This document shows positions 1 to 7,207 of a stretch of 18,769 nt of DNA, piece by piece. Position 1 is the stretch's first letter; each line of letters starts with the position of its first letter. The position numbers were made by a program, and so were the translations under genes. The DNA lies in NCBI GenBank assembly GCA_946481355.1, contig CAMLNH010000010.1, forward strand, positions 1 through 18,769, written 5' to 3'. Source of the DNA: an uncultured Curvibacter sp. (GTDB taxonomy: Bacteria > Pseudomonadota > Gammaproteobacteria > Burkholderiales > Burkholderiaceae). Under the pieces are notes generated by a model. That model made no database searches, had not been told where the DNA came from, and worked only from the letters and a program-made list of their open reading frames with translations.

Positions 1-719
1 CGATCTCGGTGCACGAGTTCCTCTACCCGCTGATGCAGGGCTACGACTCGGTGGCGCTCAAGAGCGATCTGGAGCTAGGTGGCACCGACCAGAAGTTCAA
101 CCTGCTCATGGGCCGGCATCTGCAGCTGGAGTACGGCCAGGAGCCCCAATGCATCCTCACCATGCCGCTGCTCGAAGGGCTTGACGGTGTCGAGAAGATG
201 TCCAAGAGCAAGAACAACTACATCGGCATCACCGAAGACGCCAACACCATGTTCGCCAAGGTGCTGTCCATCAGCGACGAACTGATGTGGCGCTGGTACA
301 CGCTGCTGTCCTTCCGCTCGCTGGCTGAGATCGATGCTCTCAGGCGCGAGGTCGAAAACGGCCGCAACCCCAAGGACGCCAAGGTGATGCTGGCCAAGGA
401 GATCACCGCACGCTTCCACAGTGCTGCAGCCGCCGATGCGGCCGAGCAGGACTTCATCAACCGCAGCAAGGGCGGTATTCCCGACGAGATCGAGGAGCAG
501 TCCCTGACCCTGGAGGTCGGCCCCATCGGCATCGCGGCCCTGCTCAAGCAGGCTGGGCTGGTGGCCTCGTCCGGCGAAGGCAACCGTCTGATCGACGGCG
601 GTGGTGTGCGCGTGGACGCGGTCGTGGTCGGCGACAAAGGGCTGAAGCTGGGTGCCGGCACCTATGTGCTGCAGGTGGGCAAGCGCAAGTTCAAGAAAAT
701 CACGCTGTCGGGGGCTTGA
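1..719 (+). CDS. tyrS: Tyrosyl-tRNA synthetase, C-terminal part (5' end outside window)
   Basis: This gene charges tRNA-Tyr with tyrosine in the cytoplasm. The reading frame is already open at the left edge (codons from position 3), so the N-terminal Rossmann half with the HIGH-like motif is missing from the window; about 239 residues remain. Visible class I synthetase landmarks are the tyrosine-site motif [11 protein letters not shown] near the start, MPLLEGLDG, and the KMSKSKNN signature loop that stabilises the ATP transition state (about position 200). The last 65 or so residues ([22 protein letters not shown] through [12 protein letters not shown]) form an S4-type RNA-binding domain. The standard KMSKS spacing and S4 tail point to the TyrZ-like group of about 400 residues; that assignment is family knowledge, not measured here. 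The next gene lies about 120 bp downstream with no clear terminator between them, so readthrough is possible. The truncation comes from the window edge, not from a mutation. Confidence 0.97.
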   Translation, partial: ISVHEFLYPLMQGYDSVALKSDLELGGTDQKFNLLMGRHLQLEYGQEPQCILTMPLLEGLDGVEKMSKSKNNYIGITEDANTMFAKVLSISDELMWRWYTLLSFRSLAEIDALRREVENGRNPKDAKVMLAKEITARFHSAAAADAAEQDFINRSKGGIPDEIEEQSLTLEVGPIGIAALLKQAGLVASSGEGNRLIDGGGVRVDAVVVGDKGLKLGAGTYVLQVGKRKFKKITLSGA

Positions 720-840
720 TCTCTTGCCCTGCTTGCGATGCAATAGCCACTTGGGGCGCAGTCCTAGTGGAAACACGGGGGAGAGCGACAACGAGGCGGT
801 GAAATAATTCGCTAACCACAAAAAGCAGAGGTTGGGCGGC

Positions 841-1317
841 ATGGATTCGCAAGCGATCTACCGGAAGTCCGATAAGGGAACAGAGGCCATCGCCACCCGC
901 GGCCATGGCGTGGGCGGCAAGCTGCGCATGCTGCTCATCCTCGTCGATGGCAAGAAGAGCGCGGAGGAGCTGATCAAGCTCGCTGCGGGCATGGGGGAGT
1001 CGGCCGAGCTTCTGCAACAACTCCAAGCCGAAGGCCTGATCGAGGTGGTTGCCGGAGCTGCTGCTGCCAAGCCGGTGACAGCAGGCTTGCCCGCTGGCGC
1101 AGAACTGGGCAAGGCCAGGGCGCTGGCCACCCGGCTGCTCGCCGAACAACTCGGGCCGCTGGCCGATGAGTTGGCGATCAAGCTCGAAGCCGCCAAGGAC
1201 ATGTCCCAGTTTGTCGAGGTGATGAAGCGGGCCTACACCGTGATGCGTGAAGTCAAGGGCCAGGCCGCGGCCGACAGGTTCGGGGCCGAGGTCGAAGCCC
1301 AGATGCAGAAGGCCTGA
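841..1317 (+). CDS. Conserved hypothetical protein, possible N-terminal winged-helix-like fold
   Basis: I do not recognise a named family. The start at 841 is preferred over the in-frame TTG at 832, because AGAGG (827-831) lies 9 bases before the ATG; this gives 158 residues. Residues 1-68 look like a small helix-rich domain ending in a short strand (LRMLLILVDGKKSAEELIKL, then LLQQLQAEGLIEVV), the shape of a winged-helix or MarR-like domain. That reading rests on pattern only. Residues 70-88 are an Ala/Pro/Gly-rich linker. Residues 89-158 are strongly helical (ARALATRLLAEQLGPLADELAIKLEAAKD and onward). There is no signal peptide or membrane segment, so it should be cytoplasmic. It follows tyrS in the same direction but with a 121-bp gap, and it converges with the M61 peptidase gene, leaving only 3 bp between the stop codons. 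Its codon use looks like that of its neighbours, so I take it to be a real gene of unknown role. Confidence 0.8.
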   Translation: MDSQAIYRKSDKGTEAIATRGHGVGGKLRMLLILVDGKKSAEELIKLAAGMGESAELLQQLQAEGLIEVVAGAAAAKPVTAGLPAGAELGKARALATRLLAEQLGPLADELAIKLEAAKDMSQFVEVMKRAYTVMREVKGQAAADRFGAEVEAQMQKA

Positions 1318-1320
1318 GCC

Positions 1321-3105
1321 TCAGCGGCCCAGCCAGCGCTGCACTTTCTCGCGCTGTTCGGCGGCCAGTCGCCAGGTCGTGGTCTGGCGCGGCAGCTTCA
1401 GCGGCAGCGTCAGCAGGCGACGGTCGCGTGCCACCAGGGCGTGCACGCGCTCCTGGTCCCCAGCGTAGAGCAGCAAGTCGTCCAGCTTGCCCAGACGCCA
1501 GCTGCTGCGCGATTTGCCGCTGCCGACGTCCACGCCTAGCCATTCGTCGCCAGCGGCCAGGCCCGCCTGTTCGGCTGCGCCGCCGCGCAGCACAGTCTTG
1601 ATCTGTACCCCACCACTGCTCTCGGCCACCCGCAGACCCAGGCGCTGAGCCAGCTGGGCGGGCTCATCGTGAACGCGTACGCCATGCTGTTCCAGCAGCT
1701 CGCGCAGCGGCAGCTCACCCATGCCATGTACCCAGCGCTGGATCTCGCGGCTCCAGCTGCGGCCGCTGAGCTCACGCAGCACCGACAGCAGGTCGTCCTC
1801 GCGCATGGGGCCGGCGGCGCAGCGTTGCCAAAGCGCGCGCATCACGTCGTCCAGGCTGTGCCGACCTTCGGCACGCAGGGTGAGATCGATGCACAGCGCC
1901 ACGAGCGCGCCCTTGCCGTAGTAGCTCACGGTGGCATTGGGCGTGTTCTCGTCCACGCGGTAGTACTTGACCCAGGCATCGAAGCTGGCCTGGGCCACCG
2001 ACTGCACCAGGCGGCCCGGTGTCTGCTGCAGCTGGTTGATGCTCTTGTTGAGCAGGCGCAGGTAGACTAGGTCGTCGATCAGGCCGGCGCGGCGCAGCAG
2101 CAGGTCGTCGTAATAGCTCGTGAAGCCCTCGAAGAACCAGAGCAGCTCGGTGTAGTTCTCCCGCGTGTAGTCGTAGCGCGCGAACTCGGCCGGCCGCAGG
2201 CGCTTGACGTTCCAGCTGTGGAAGTATTCGTGGCTGATCAGGCCCAGCAGCGTGGTGTAGCCCTCGCCGGGCTTGGCGCCGGCGCGCGGCAGGTCGCGCC
2301 GGCCGCAGATCAGCGCGGTGGAATTGCGGTGTTCCAGGCCGCCGTAGCCGTCGTCCGTGGCGTTGAGCAGGAAAAGGTAGCTTTTGAAGGGCGGCTTGCC
2401 GGTGCGGCCGGTGGCGCGCCCTTCGGCGTGCCAGAAGCGGATCGCGGTCTCGCAGATGCGCTGCGCGTCGGCCAGCAGGCGGCTGCCGTCGAAGCTGGGT
2501 GGCGCGCCGGCAATGACAAAGTGATGTGGCGTGCTGCCGGCCTTGAATTCGCCGCGCCAGAAGGCACCGAGCTCCACGGGGCAGTCGACCAGCGCGTCGT
2601 AATCGTCCGCGCGATAGCTTCCCCAGCCGCGGCGCTCGGTCTTGAGGGGCGTGAGGCCGGTGGCCACTTCCCAGCCGGCGGGCGCGGCGCCGGGCGACAG
2701 CGTCAGCTCATGGGGCCGGTCCTGCTGACCTTCCGCGCGCAGGCACAGGCTGGTGCCATTGAAGAAGCCGCGCTGCGCATCGAGCCAGGCGGTGCGCACC
2801 GAGTTGTCCCAGGCGTAGACCTCGTAGTCCAGCGCCAGGGGCTGATCCGGGTCGCAGGCGATCTGCCAGCTGCACTTGTCAATTTGCGTGGCCGCCAGTG
2901 TCCTGCGGCCTTGCCGCGCGACGAGTTTCTGCAGGTTCTTGGCGAACTCGCGCACCAGGTAGCTGCCCGGAATCCAGACCGGCAGGCTCACGACCTGCAA
3001 GGCTTCGGGCTGGGCGATGGTGAGCGTGACGCGGAAAAGGTGGGCGTGCGGGTCGGCAACCTCGATGCCGTAGTGGATCGGGGCGGGGCTGGACTTCTGG
3101 GGCAT
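1321..3105 (-). CDS. M61-family metallopeptidase with C-terminal PDZ domain
   Basis: This is a 594-residue zinc metallopeptidase of the M61 (glycyl aminopeptidase-like) family. An N-terminal beta-rich domain (residues 1-180, starting HYGIEVADPHAHLFRV) precedes the catalytic domain. The catalytic signature HEYFH is at residues 292-296 and the third zinc ligand is probably Glu326 in WFFEGFTSYY. GGLEHRNS (255-262) corresponds to the substrate-binding strand region. A PDZ domain spans about 485-565 (GGVQIKTVLRGGAAEQAGLAAGDEWLGVD). The family cleaves N-terminal glycine or alanine from peptides, but the substrate of this branch is unknown. No signal peptide is visible, so I infer a cytoplasmic location. 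It is the last gene of a leftward operon after the UbiH-like gene and dsbC, starting 17 bp after the dsbC stop. No good ribosome-binding site precedes the ATG, so translation may depend on coupling. Length and motif order are complete. Confidence 0.93.
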   Translation of the reverse strand: MPQKSSPAPIHYGIEVADPHAHLFRVTLTIAQPEALQVVSLPVWIPGSYLVREFAKNLQKLVARQGRRTLAATQIDKCSWQIACDPDQPLALDYEVYAWDNSVRTAWLDAQRGFFNGTSLCLRAEGQQDRPHELTLSPGAAPAGWEVATGLTPLKTERRGWGSYRADDYDALVDCPVELGAFWRGEFKAGSTPHHFVIAGAPPSFDGSRLLADAQRICETAIRFWHAEGRATGRTGKPPFKSYLFLLNATDDGYGGLEHRNSTALICGRRDLPRAGAKPGEGYTTLLGLISHEYFHSWNVKRLRPAEFARYDYTRENYTELLWFFEGFTSYYDDLLLRRAGLIDDLVYLRLLNKSINQLQQTPGRLVQSVAQASFDAWVKYYRVDENTPNATVSYYGKGALVALCIDLTLRAEGRHSLDDVMRALWQRCAAGPMREDDLLSVLRELSGRSWSREIQRWVHGMGELPLRELLEQHGVRVHDEPAQLAQRLGLRVAESSGGVQIKTVLRGGAAEQAGLAAGDEWLGVDVGSGKSRSSWRLGKLDDLLLYAGDQERVHALVARDRRLLTLPLKLPRQTTTWRLAAEQREKVQRWLGR

Positions 3106-3122
3106 GGGACGGCGGGGTGGGT

Positions 3123-3839
3123 TCAGCGCGTGGCGGCCGTGAGCTGTCTTTCGATCTGGGCGAGGTCAATTGCGCCGGGTACGCGGCTGCCGTCGGCGAA
3201 GAACAGCGTGGGCGTGCCCTGGACCTTGAGCTTCTGGCCGAAGGCCAGGTTACGCTGGATGGCCTGCACATCGCAGGCGGCGGACGAGGGCAGCTGGTCC
3301 TTGAGCATCAGGTCCAGCCAGGCCTGGGAACGCTCCTTGGCGCACCAGACCAGCTTGGATTTCTCCGTCGAGCCCGGGCCCAGCACGGGGTAGAGGAAGA
3401 CGTGGATGGTGACGTTGTCCAGCTTGGCCAGGTCACGCTCGATGCGCTTGCAGTAGCCGCAATTCGGGTCGGAGAAGATGGCCATCTTGCGCTGGCCGTT
3501 GCCGCGCACCACTGTGAATGCATCCTTGAAGGGCAGGCTCTTGAAGTCGATGGCCAGCAGCTTGTCGACCCGCTCCTCGGTGAGGTTGCGCTTCTGGCGC
3601 ACGTCGATCAGATGGCCCTGGATCAGGTAGTGGCCTTCGGCATCGGTGTAGTAGATCTCGTTGTCGTTGACGCGGATCTCGTACAGGCCGGGGATGGGCG
3701 TCTTGCTGACTTCGTTGATCGCCGGCAGCTGCGGCAGGCGCTCGGCCAGGTTCTTGCGGATGGTGGCCTCCTGCGCGCCGGCCCCCAGGGCCAGCAGCGC
3801 GGCCAGCAGGCCCGTGATCCAATGCTTCGTCGTCTTCAT
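3123..3839 (-). CDS. dsbC: Thiol:disulfide interchange protein DsbC
   Basis: Periplasmic disulfide isomerase that reshuffles wrong disulfides in exported proteins and is kept reduced by DsbD. The preferred start is the ATG at 3839, which has AAGGA five bases upstream; the in-frame ATG at 3845 has its AAGG touching the start codon and is less likely. The resulting 238-residue protein begins with a signal peptide (MKTTKHWITGLLAALLALGAGA, cleavage expected after residue 22). The N-terminal dimerisation region follows (about 23-85), then a helical linker, then the thioredoxin-fold domain with active site CGYC at 127-130 and the cis-proline loop GTPT around residue 210. A second cysteine pair (C166, C189) matches the structural disulfide known in DsbC. 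It lies 9 bp behind the UbiH-like gene and 17 bp ahead of the M61 peptidase gene, in one leftward operon. All key residues are present. Confidence 0.96.
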   Translation of the reverse strand: MKTTKHWITGLLAALLALGAGAQEATIRKNLAERLPQLPAINEVSKTPIPGLYEIRVNDNEIYYTDAEGHYLIQGHLIDVRQKRNLTEERVDKLLAIDFKSLPFKDAFTVVRGNGQRKMAIFSDPNCGYCKRIERDLAKLDNVTIHVFLYPVLGPGSTEKSKLVWCAKERSQAWLDLMLKDQLPSSAACDVQAIQRNLAFGQKLKVQGTPTLFFADGSRVPGAIDLAQIERQLTAATR

Positions 3840-3848
3840 GTCCATCCT

Positions 3849-4961
3849 TCAGAAATTCATGGCCTTCTGTGCCAGCCAGTGCTTGAGCCAGCCGCTGCGC
3901 TCCACGCCCTGCAGGCCCCAGTTGCGCAGCGCGCTCCAGGCCTGGCCCTCGCGCGCGAACAGCAGTTGCAAGCCGTCCATGCCCACATCCAGCGCCAGCA
4001 TGCCGGCCTTGCGCGCTCGCTCGTAACGGCGCAGCAGTTTCTCGTCGGCCACGCTGCGCCAGTACTCGCGCCCGTGCAGCACCCGCGTGAGCTCGGCCAC
4101 ATCGGCCAGGCCCAGATTCAGTCCCTGCCCGGCCAGCGGGTGCACGTTGTGCGCCGCGTCGCCGGCCAGCACCCAGGCGACGCCCGCGTTGCGGCCCGAC
4201 CACTGCCGGGCCTGCGCCTTCTGCAGCGGCCAGGTCTTGCGCTCGCTGATCAGGCTCAGCGGGCCCAGGGTCTGGTGGCTGGCCCGGCCGATTTCTTCGC
4301 AGAAGGTGGCCGGCTCCAGCTGCAGCAGTTGTGCCGCACGCTCTGGAGAGACAGACCAGACCACGGCCACGGAGTTCCCCTGCGGGCCGCCCAAAGGCAG
4401 AAAAGCCAGGATCTCGCCCTGGGCGAACCACTGGCGGGCCATCCCGCCATGCGGTTTTTCGCATTGCAGGCGGGTGGCCAGGGCGTGCTGGGGGTAGGGG
4501 GTGACGTCGAAATCGACACCGAATTCGGCCCGGGTGCTGCTGGCGCGGCCTTCGCAGACCACCGTCAGTTTCGCCGGGGCCGGGGCCGACAGCACCTCGA
4601 TCTGGGGCTGGTAACGCACGGCCTCGGCCAGGCGGGCTTCAAGCACCGGCACGTCGACGATCCAGGTCAGGGCGGGCGAGCCCAATGGGGCGGCGTCGAA
4701 GTTGAGCTCGCTGCCGCGGTCGCCCCAGACCTGCATGTGCGTGACGGGGGTGGCTGCGGATTCGTCCTCGGGCCAGGCACGCACGCTTTCCAGCAGCTCG
4801 CGCGAGGCGCGGTTCAAGGCGTAGGCGCGCACATCGGCGCTCGGTGGCGTGACGGCCGGTTGTTCCACGAGGCCGACGCGCAGGCGCTCGCGCGCCAGCA
4901 GCAGGGCCAGGGTGCGGCCGACAATGCCGCTGCCGCGTATGCAGAGGTCCAGTTGGGGCAT
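3849..4961 (-). CDS. UbiH/UbiF/COQ6-family FAD-dependent hydroxylase
   Basis: A flavoprotein aromatic hydroxylase of the group that adds ring hydroxyls during ubiquinone biosynthesis; which ring position it serves cannot be told from sequence alone. With the start at 4961 it has 370 residues. The N-terminal FAD-binding motif is GSGIVG (residues 10-15) in LDLCIRGSGIVGRTLALLLAR, followed by the family's DVRAYALN stretch (43-50). The second FAD motif GDAAH is at 267-271 in WVLAGDAAHNVHPLAGQGLNLGLADV, close to signature for this family. The frame stays open upstream to 5066, but that extension would run into the divergent MOSC gene and lacks family similarity. No Shine-Dalgarno precedes the ATG; a TACAAT hexamer six bases upstream suggests a leaderless message (inference). 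It is the first gene of the operon with dsbC and the M61 peptidase. The protein is probably peripheral to the inner membrane or in a soluble Ubi complex. Confidence 0.92.
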   Translation of the reverse strand: MPQLDLCIRGSGIVGRTLALLLARERLRVGLVEQPAVTPPSADVRAYALNRASRELLESVRAWPEDESAATPVTHMQVWGDRGSELNFDAAPLGSPALTWIVDVPVLEARLAEAVRYQPQIEVLSAPAPAKLTVVCEGRASSTRAEFGVDFDVTPYPQHALATRLQCEKPHGGMARQWFAQGEILAFLPLGGPQGNSVAVVWSVSPERAAQLLQLEPATFCEEIGRASHQTLGPLSLISERKTWPLQKAQARQWSGRNAGVAWVLAGDAAHNVHPLAGQGLNLGLADVAELTRVLHGREYWRSVADEKLLRRYERARKAGMLALDVGMDGLQLLFAREGQAWSALRNWGLQGVERSGWLKHWLAQKAMNF

Positions 4962-4967
4962 GAGGGC

Positions 4968-4973
4968 ATTGTA
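4968..4973 (-). promoter_or_regulatory. Candidate -10 element for the UbiH-like/dsbC/M61 operon
   Basis: TACAAT read on the minus strand ends six bases before the start codon at 4961, so the predicted transcription start falls on or next to the ATG. No convincing -35 hexamer is present at 16-18 bp spacing. This is a weak call resting on the hexamer and the absence of a ribosome-binding site. Confidence 0.35.
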
Positions 4974-5022
4974 GAAGGCGGGCAGAATCTGAGCTGTTGC
5001 AAGCCAATTCAGGAAATCGTCC

Positions 5023-5937
5023 GTGAGTGAGTCCACCGCATCTGCTGCCGACGTGCAGGCCCGCATTGCCCGTCTTTTTGTCTACCCCGTCAAATCCTGC
5101 GCCGGCATCGAGTTGTCCGAGGCCGTGCTGACCGAAACCGGTCTGGACCTCGATCGCGCCTGGATGGTGGTGGACGAGGAGGGTGAGTTCCTGAGCCAGC
5201 GCGAAGAGCCGCGCATGGCGCTGATCCAGCCGGCTTTCAAGCGCGGCGGCACCGAGCTGCAGCTGCGCGCACCCGGCATGCTGGCCCTGCACCTGCGGGT
5301 TGACGCCGTCGAGGCGCCGACCCGTGTGCGCGTCTGGAGCGACGTGGTGCCCGCCTATGACATGGGCGATGTCGCGGCCCAGTGGTTCACTGATTTCCTG
5401 GCGCTGAACGAACAGGGCCTGCCGCGCGCCAACGCGCCGAAATACCGCCTGGTGCGCTTCGACCCCGAGCACCGGCGCCTGTCCAGCCTGCAGTGGACCG
5501 GTGGCGTCGAGGCGCCCAACCAGTTCAGCGACGGCTACCCCGTGCTGGTGCTGGGGCAGTCGGCGCTCGACGGTCTGAACGAGCGGCTCCAGGCGTCCGG
5601 CCACGGGCCCGTGGACATCCGGCGCTTCCGGCCCAATATCGTGCTCGAAGGTCTGGATGCGCACGACGAGGACCGCGTCGGCCCGCTGCAGATCCAGACG
5701 GCCGAAGGGCCGGTGGTGCTCACGCCGGTCAAGCCCTGCCCGCGCTGTCCCATCCCCAACATCGACCCCGAAACGGCCCGCAGCAGCCCCGAGGTCAACG
5801 ACGCGCTGCAGACTTACCGCCAGGACGCACGCGTCAACGGTGCCCTGACCTTCGGCATGAACGCCATCGTGAGCGAGGGCGCAGACCGGGTGCTGCGCGT
5901 GGGGCAGACGGTGAGCGCGGACTACCGCTTCGATTGA
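5023..5937 (+). CDS. MOSC-domain protein, YcbX/mARC-like molybdenum cofactor sulfurase-related enzyme
   Basis: The protein has an N-terminal MOSC beta-barrel domain (residues about 14-130, RLFVYPVKSCAGIELSEAVLTETGLDLDRAWMVVDEEG) and a C-terminal MOSC domain (about 145-304). The conserved cysteine motif KPCPRCPIPNID sits at 237-248; by analogy with mARC and E. coli YcbX, Cys242 is the likely molybdenum ligand. Those relatives reduce N-hydroxylated compounds with an electron partner, so a reductase role is inferred. At 304 residues it lacks the C-terminal 2Fe-2S ferredoxin domain of YcbX (about 369 residues), so an external electron donor would be needed. The GTG start at 5023 has AGGA (5011-5014) eight bases upstream, which fixes it. 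No signal peptide is seen. It diverges from the UbiH-like operon across 61 bp and precedes ychF by 141 bp, so it is probably its own transcription unit. Confidence 0.93.
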   Translation: MSESTASAADVQARIARLFVYPVKSCAGIELSEAVLTETGLDLDRAWMVVDEEGEFLSQREEPRMALIQPAFKRGGTELQLRAPGMLALHLRVDAVEAPTRVRVWSDVVPAYDMGDVAAQWFTDFLALNEQGLPRANAPKYRLVRFDPEHRRLSSLQWTGGVEAPNQFSDGYPVLVLGQSALDGLNERLQASGHGPVDIRRFRPNIVLEGLDAHDEDRVGPLQIQTAEGPVVLTPVKPCPRCPIPNIDPETARSSPEVNDALQTYRQDARVNGALTFGMNAIVSEGADRVLRVGQTVSADYRFD

Positions 5938-5942
5938 GGCTG

Positions 5943-5964
5943 CCCGGCCCGCTCCCGGGCCGGG
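5943..5964 (+). terminator. Possible weak terminator after the MOSC gene
   Basis: CCCGGCCC (5943-5950) and GGGCCGGG (5957-5964) form a perfect 8-bp stem with a six-base loop, six bases after the MOSC stop. Only TCTT follows, so the uridine tract is poor. It could be a weak terminator, or a structure that also bears on the ychF promoter immediately downstream. Confidence 0.45.
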
Positions 5965-5967
5965 TCT

Positions 5968-5973
5968 TACAAT
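5968..5973 (+). promoter_or_regulatory. Candidate -10 element for ychF
   Basis: TACAAT sits about 105 bases before the ychF ATG, directly after the GC-rich hairpin that follows the MOSC gene. No recognisable -35 is found at normal spacing; TTGAGG at 5934-5939 is 28 bp away, too far. If it is used, the ychF mRNA has a leader of about 100 bases. Confidence 0.35.
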
Positions 5974-5986
5974 GACGGCAGTTTCA

Positions 5987-6052
5987 GGCGCCTATGGGCG
6001 CCGCCCCTGTTCCGCAGGCCGGCCGGTACGCCGCGTCGTGCGGACGGCGCCT
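5987..6052 (+). other. Structured GC-rich leader of ychF
   Basis: The region ahead of ychF holds GGCGCC three times (5987-5992, 5997-6002, 6046-6051). The first two face each other across a four-base loop (TATG), forming a compact hairpin. A further imperfect stem joins CGCC...GTC near 6030 with GACGGCG near 6043. No Rfam-type riboswitch core was recognised. Function is unknown; it may slow or stabilise the transcript. Confidence 0.3.
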
Positions 6053-6078
6053 CCGGGCGTCATATCCCAAGGAAGATC

Positions 6079-7173
6079 ATGAGTCTCAAGTGCGGCATCG
6101 TCGGCCTGCCCAACGTCGGCAAATCCACCCTGTTCAACGCCCTGACCAAGGCGGGCATTGCGGCGGAGAACTACCCCTTTTGCACCATCGAGCCCAACGT
6201 CGGCGTGGTCGAGGTGCCGGACCCGCGCCTTGCCCAGCTGGCGGAGATCGTCAAGCCCGAGCGCGTCGTGCCGGCCATCGTGGAGTTCGTGGACATCGCC
6301 GGTCTTGTGGCCGGTGCCAGTACCGGCGAAGGCCTGGGCAACAAGTTCCTGGCCCACATCCGCGAGACCGACGCCATCGTCAACGTGGTGCGCTGCTTCG
6401 AGGACGAGAACGTGATCCACGTCGCCGGGCGGGTCGACCCGATCTCGGACATCGAGGTGATCCAGACCGAGCTGTGCCTGGCCGACCTGTCCACCGTCGA
6501 GAAGAGCCTGCAGCGCTACACCAAGGTGGCCAAGGCCGGCGGCGACAAGGACGCGCTGCGCCTGGTCGAGGTGCTCAAGAAGTGCGAGGCCGTGCTCAAT
6601 GAAGGCAAGCCGGTGCGCACGATCGACTTCAGCAAGGAAGAACTGGTCGTGCTCAAGCCGCTGTGCCTGATCACCGCCAAGCCGGCGATGTTCGTGGGCA
6701 ACGTGGCTGAAGACGGCTTCGAGAACAACCCCTTCCTCGACCGCCTGAAGGAATACGCCGCAGCGCAGAACGCCCCGGTGGTGGCCATCTGCGCCAAGAC
6801 CGAGGCCGAACTGTCCGAGATGAGCGACGAGGACCGCGCGATGTTCCTGGCCGAGATGGGCCAGGACGAACCCGGCCTGAACCGCCTGATCCGTGCCGGC
6901 TTCAGCCTGCTGGGCCTGCAGACCTACTTCACGGCCGGCGTCAAGGAAGTGCGCGCCTGGACCATCCATGTGGGCGATACGGGGCCGCAGGCCGCCGGCG
7001 TGATCCACACCGATTTCGAGAAGGGCTACATCCGCGCCCAGACCATTTCCTTCGAGGACTACATCGCCTGCAAAGGCGAGCAGGGCGCCAAGGATGCGGG
7101 CAAGATGCGCGCCGAAGGCAAGGAATACGTCGTCAAGGATGGCGACGTGATGAACTTCCTCTTCAGTTCCTGA
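6079..7173 (+). CDS. ychF: Redox-regulated ATPase YchF (OLA1-type Obg-family protein)
   Basis: A universally conserved P-loop protein that binds ATP in preference to GTP and associates with ribosomes; its physiological role (translation, stress response) is still debated. It has 364 residues, normal for the family. Visible motifs are the P-loop GLPNVGKST (9-17), the switch II region DIAGLV (72-77), and the G4-equivalent NVAE (208-211), the non-canonical form of NKxD that explains ATP preference. His114 in ENVIHVAGR matches the histidine implicated in hydrolysis in E. coli YchF. A coiled-coil insert covers about 125-200, and the C-terminal TGS domain (about 280-364) ends [14 protein letters not shown], nearly the family consensus. 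The ATG at 6079 has AGGAAG just upstream. It is transcribed alone and converges with tctE, with 21 bp between the stops. Confidence 0.98.
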   Translation: MSLKCGIVGLPNVGKSTLFNALTKAGIAAENYPFCTIEPNVGVVEVPDPRLAQLAEIVKPERVVPAIVEFVDIAGLVAGASTGEGLGNKFLAHIRETDAIVNVVRCFEDENVIHVAGRVDPISDIEVIQTELCLADLSTVEKSLQRYTKVAKAGGDKDALRLVEVLKKCEAVLNEGKPVRTIDFSKEELVVLKPLCLITAKPAMFVGNVAEDGFENNPFLDRLKEYAAAQNAPVVAICAKTEAELSEMSDEDRAMFLAEMGQDEPGLNRLIRAGFSLLGLQTYFTAGVKEVRAWTIHVGDTGPQAAGVIHTDFEKGYIRAQTISFEDYIACKGEQGAKDAGKMRAEGKEYVVKDGDVMNFLFSS

Positions 7174-7188
7174 AGTTCTTCTTCCTCT

Positions 7189-7207
7189 AGGGCCTCAGCC
7201 CTCTTTC
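7189..7207 (+). terminator. Weak hairpin at the ychF/tctE convergent junction
   Basis: AGGGC (7189-7193) pairs with GCCCT (7198-7202) over the loop CTCA, followed by CTTTC. The stem is short and the T tract broken, and it overlaps the tctE stop codon. It is the only candidate terminator for ychF. Confidence 0.25.

Noticed and set aside
720..840. A promoter or terminator between tyrS and the hypothetical gene
   Set aside because: Only a 5-bp stem (CCACT 747-751 with AGTGG 766-770) and scattered A/T hexamers without matching partners are seen; too weak to annotate beyond the ribosome-binding site at 827.
3117..5030. A 637-codon plus-strand open frame across dsbC and the UbiH-like gene
   Set aside because: It is antisense to two well-supported genes, its translation is low-complexity (Gly/Ala/Gln/Val/Leu/His) with no family resemblance, and such long shadows are expected in high-GC DNA.
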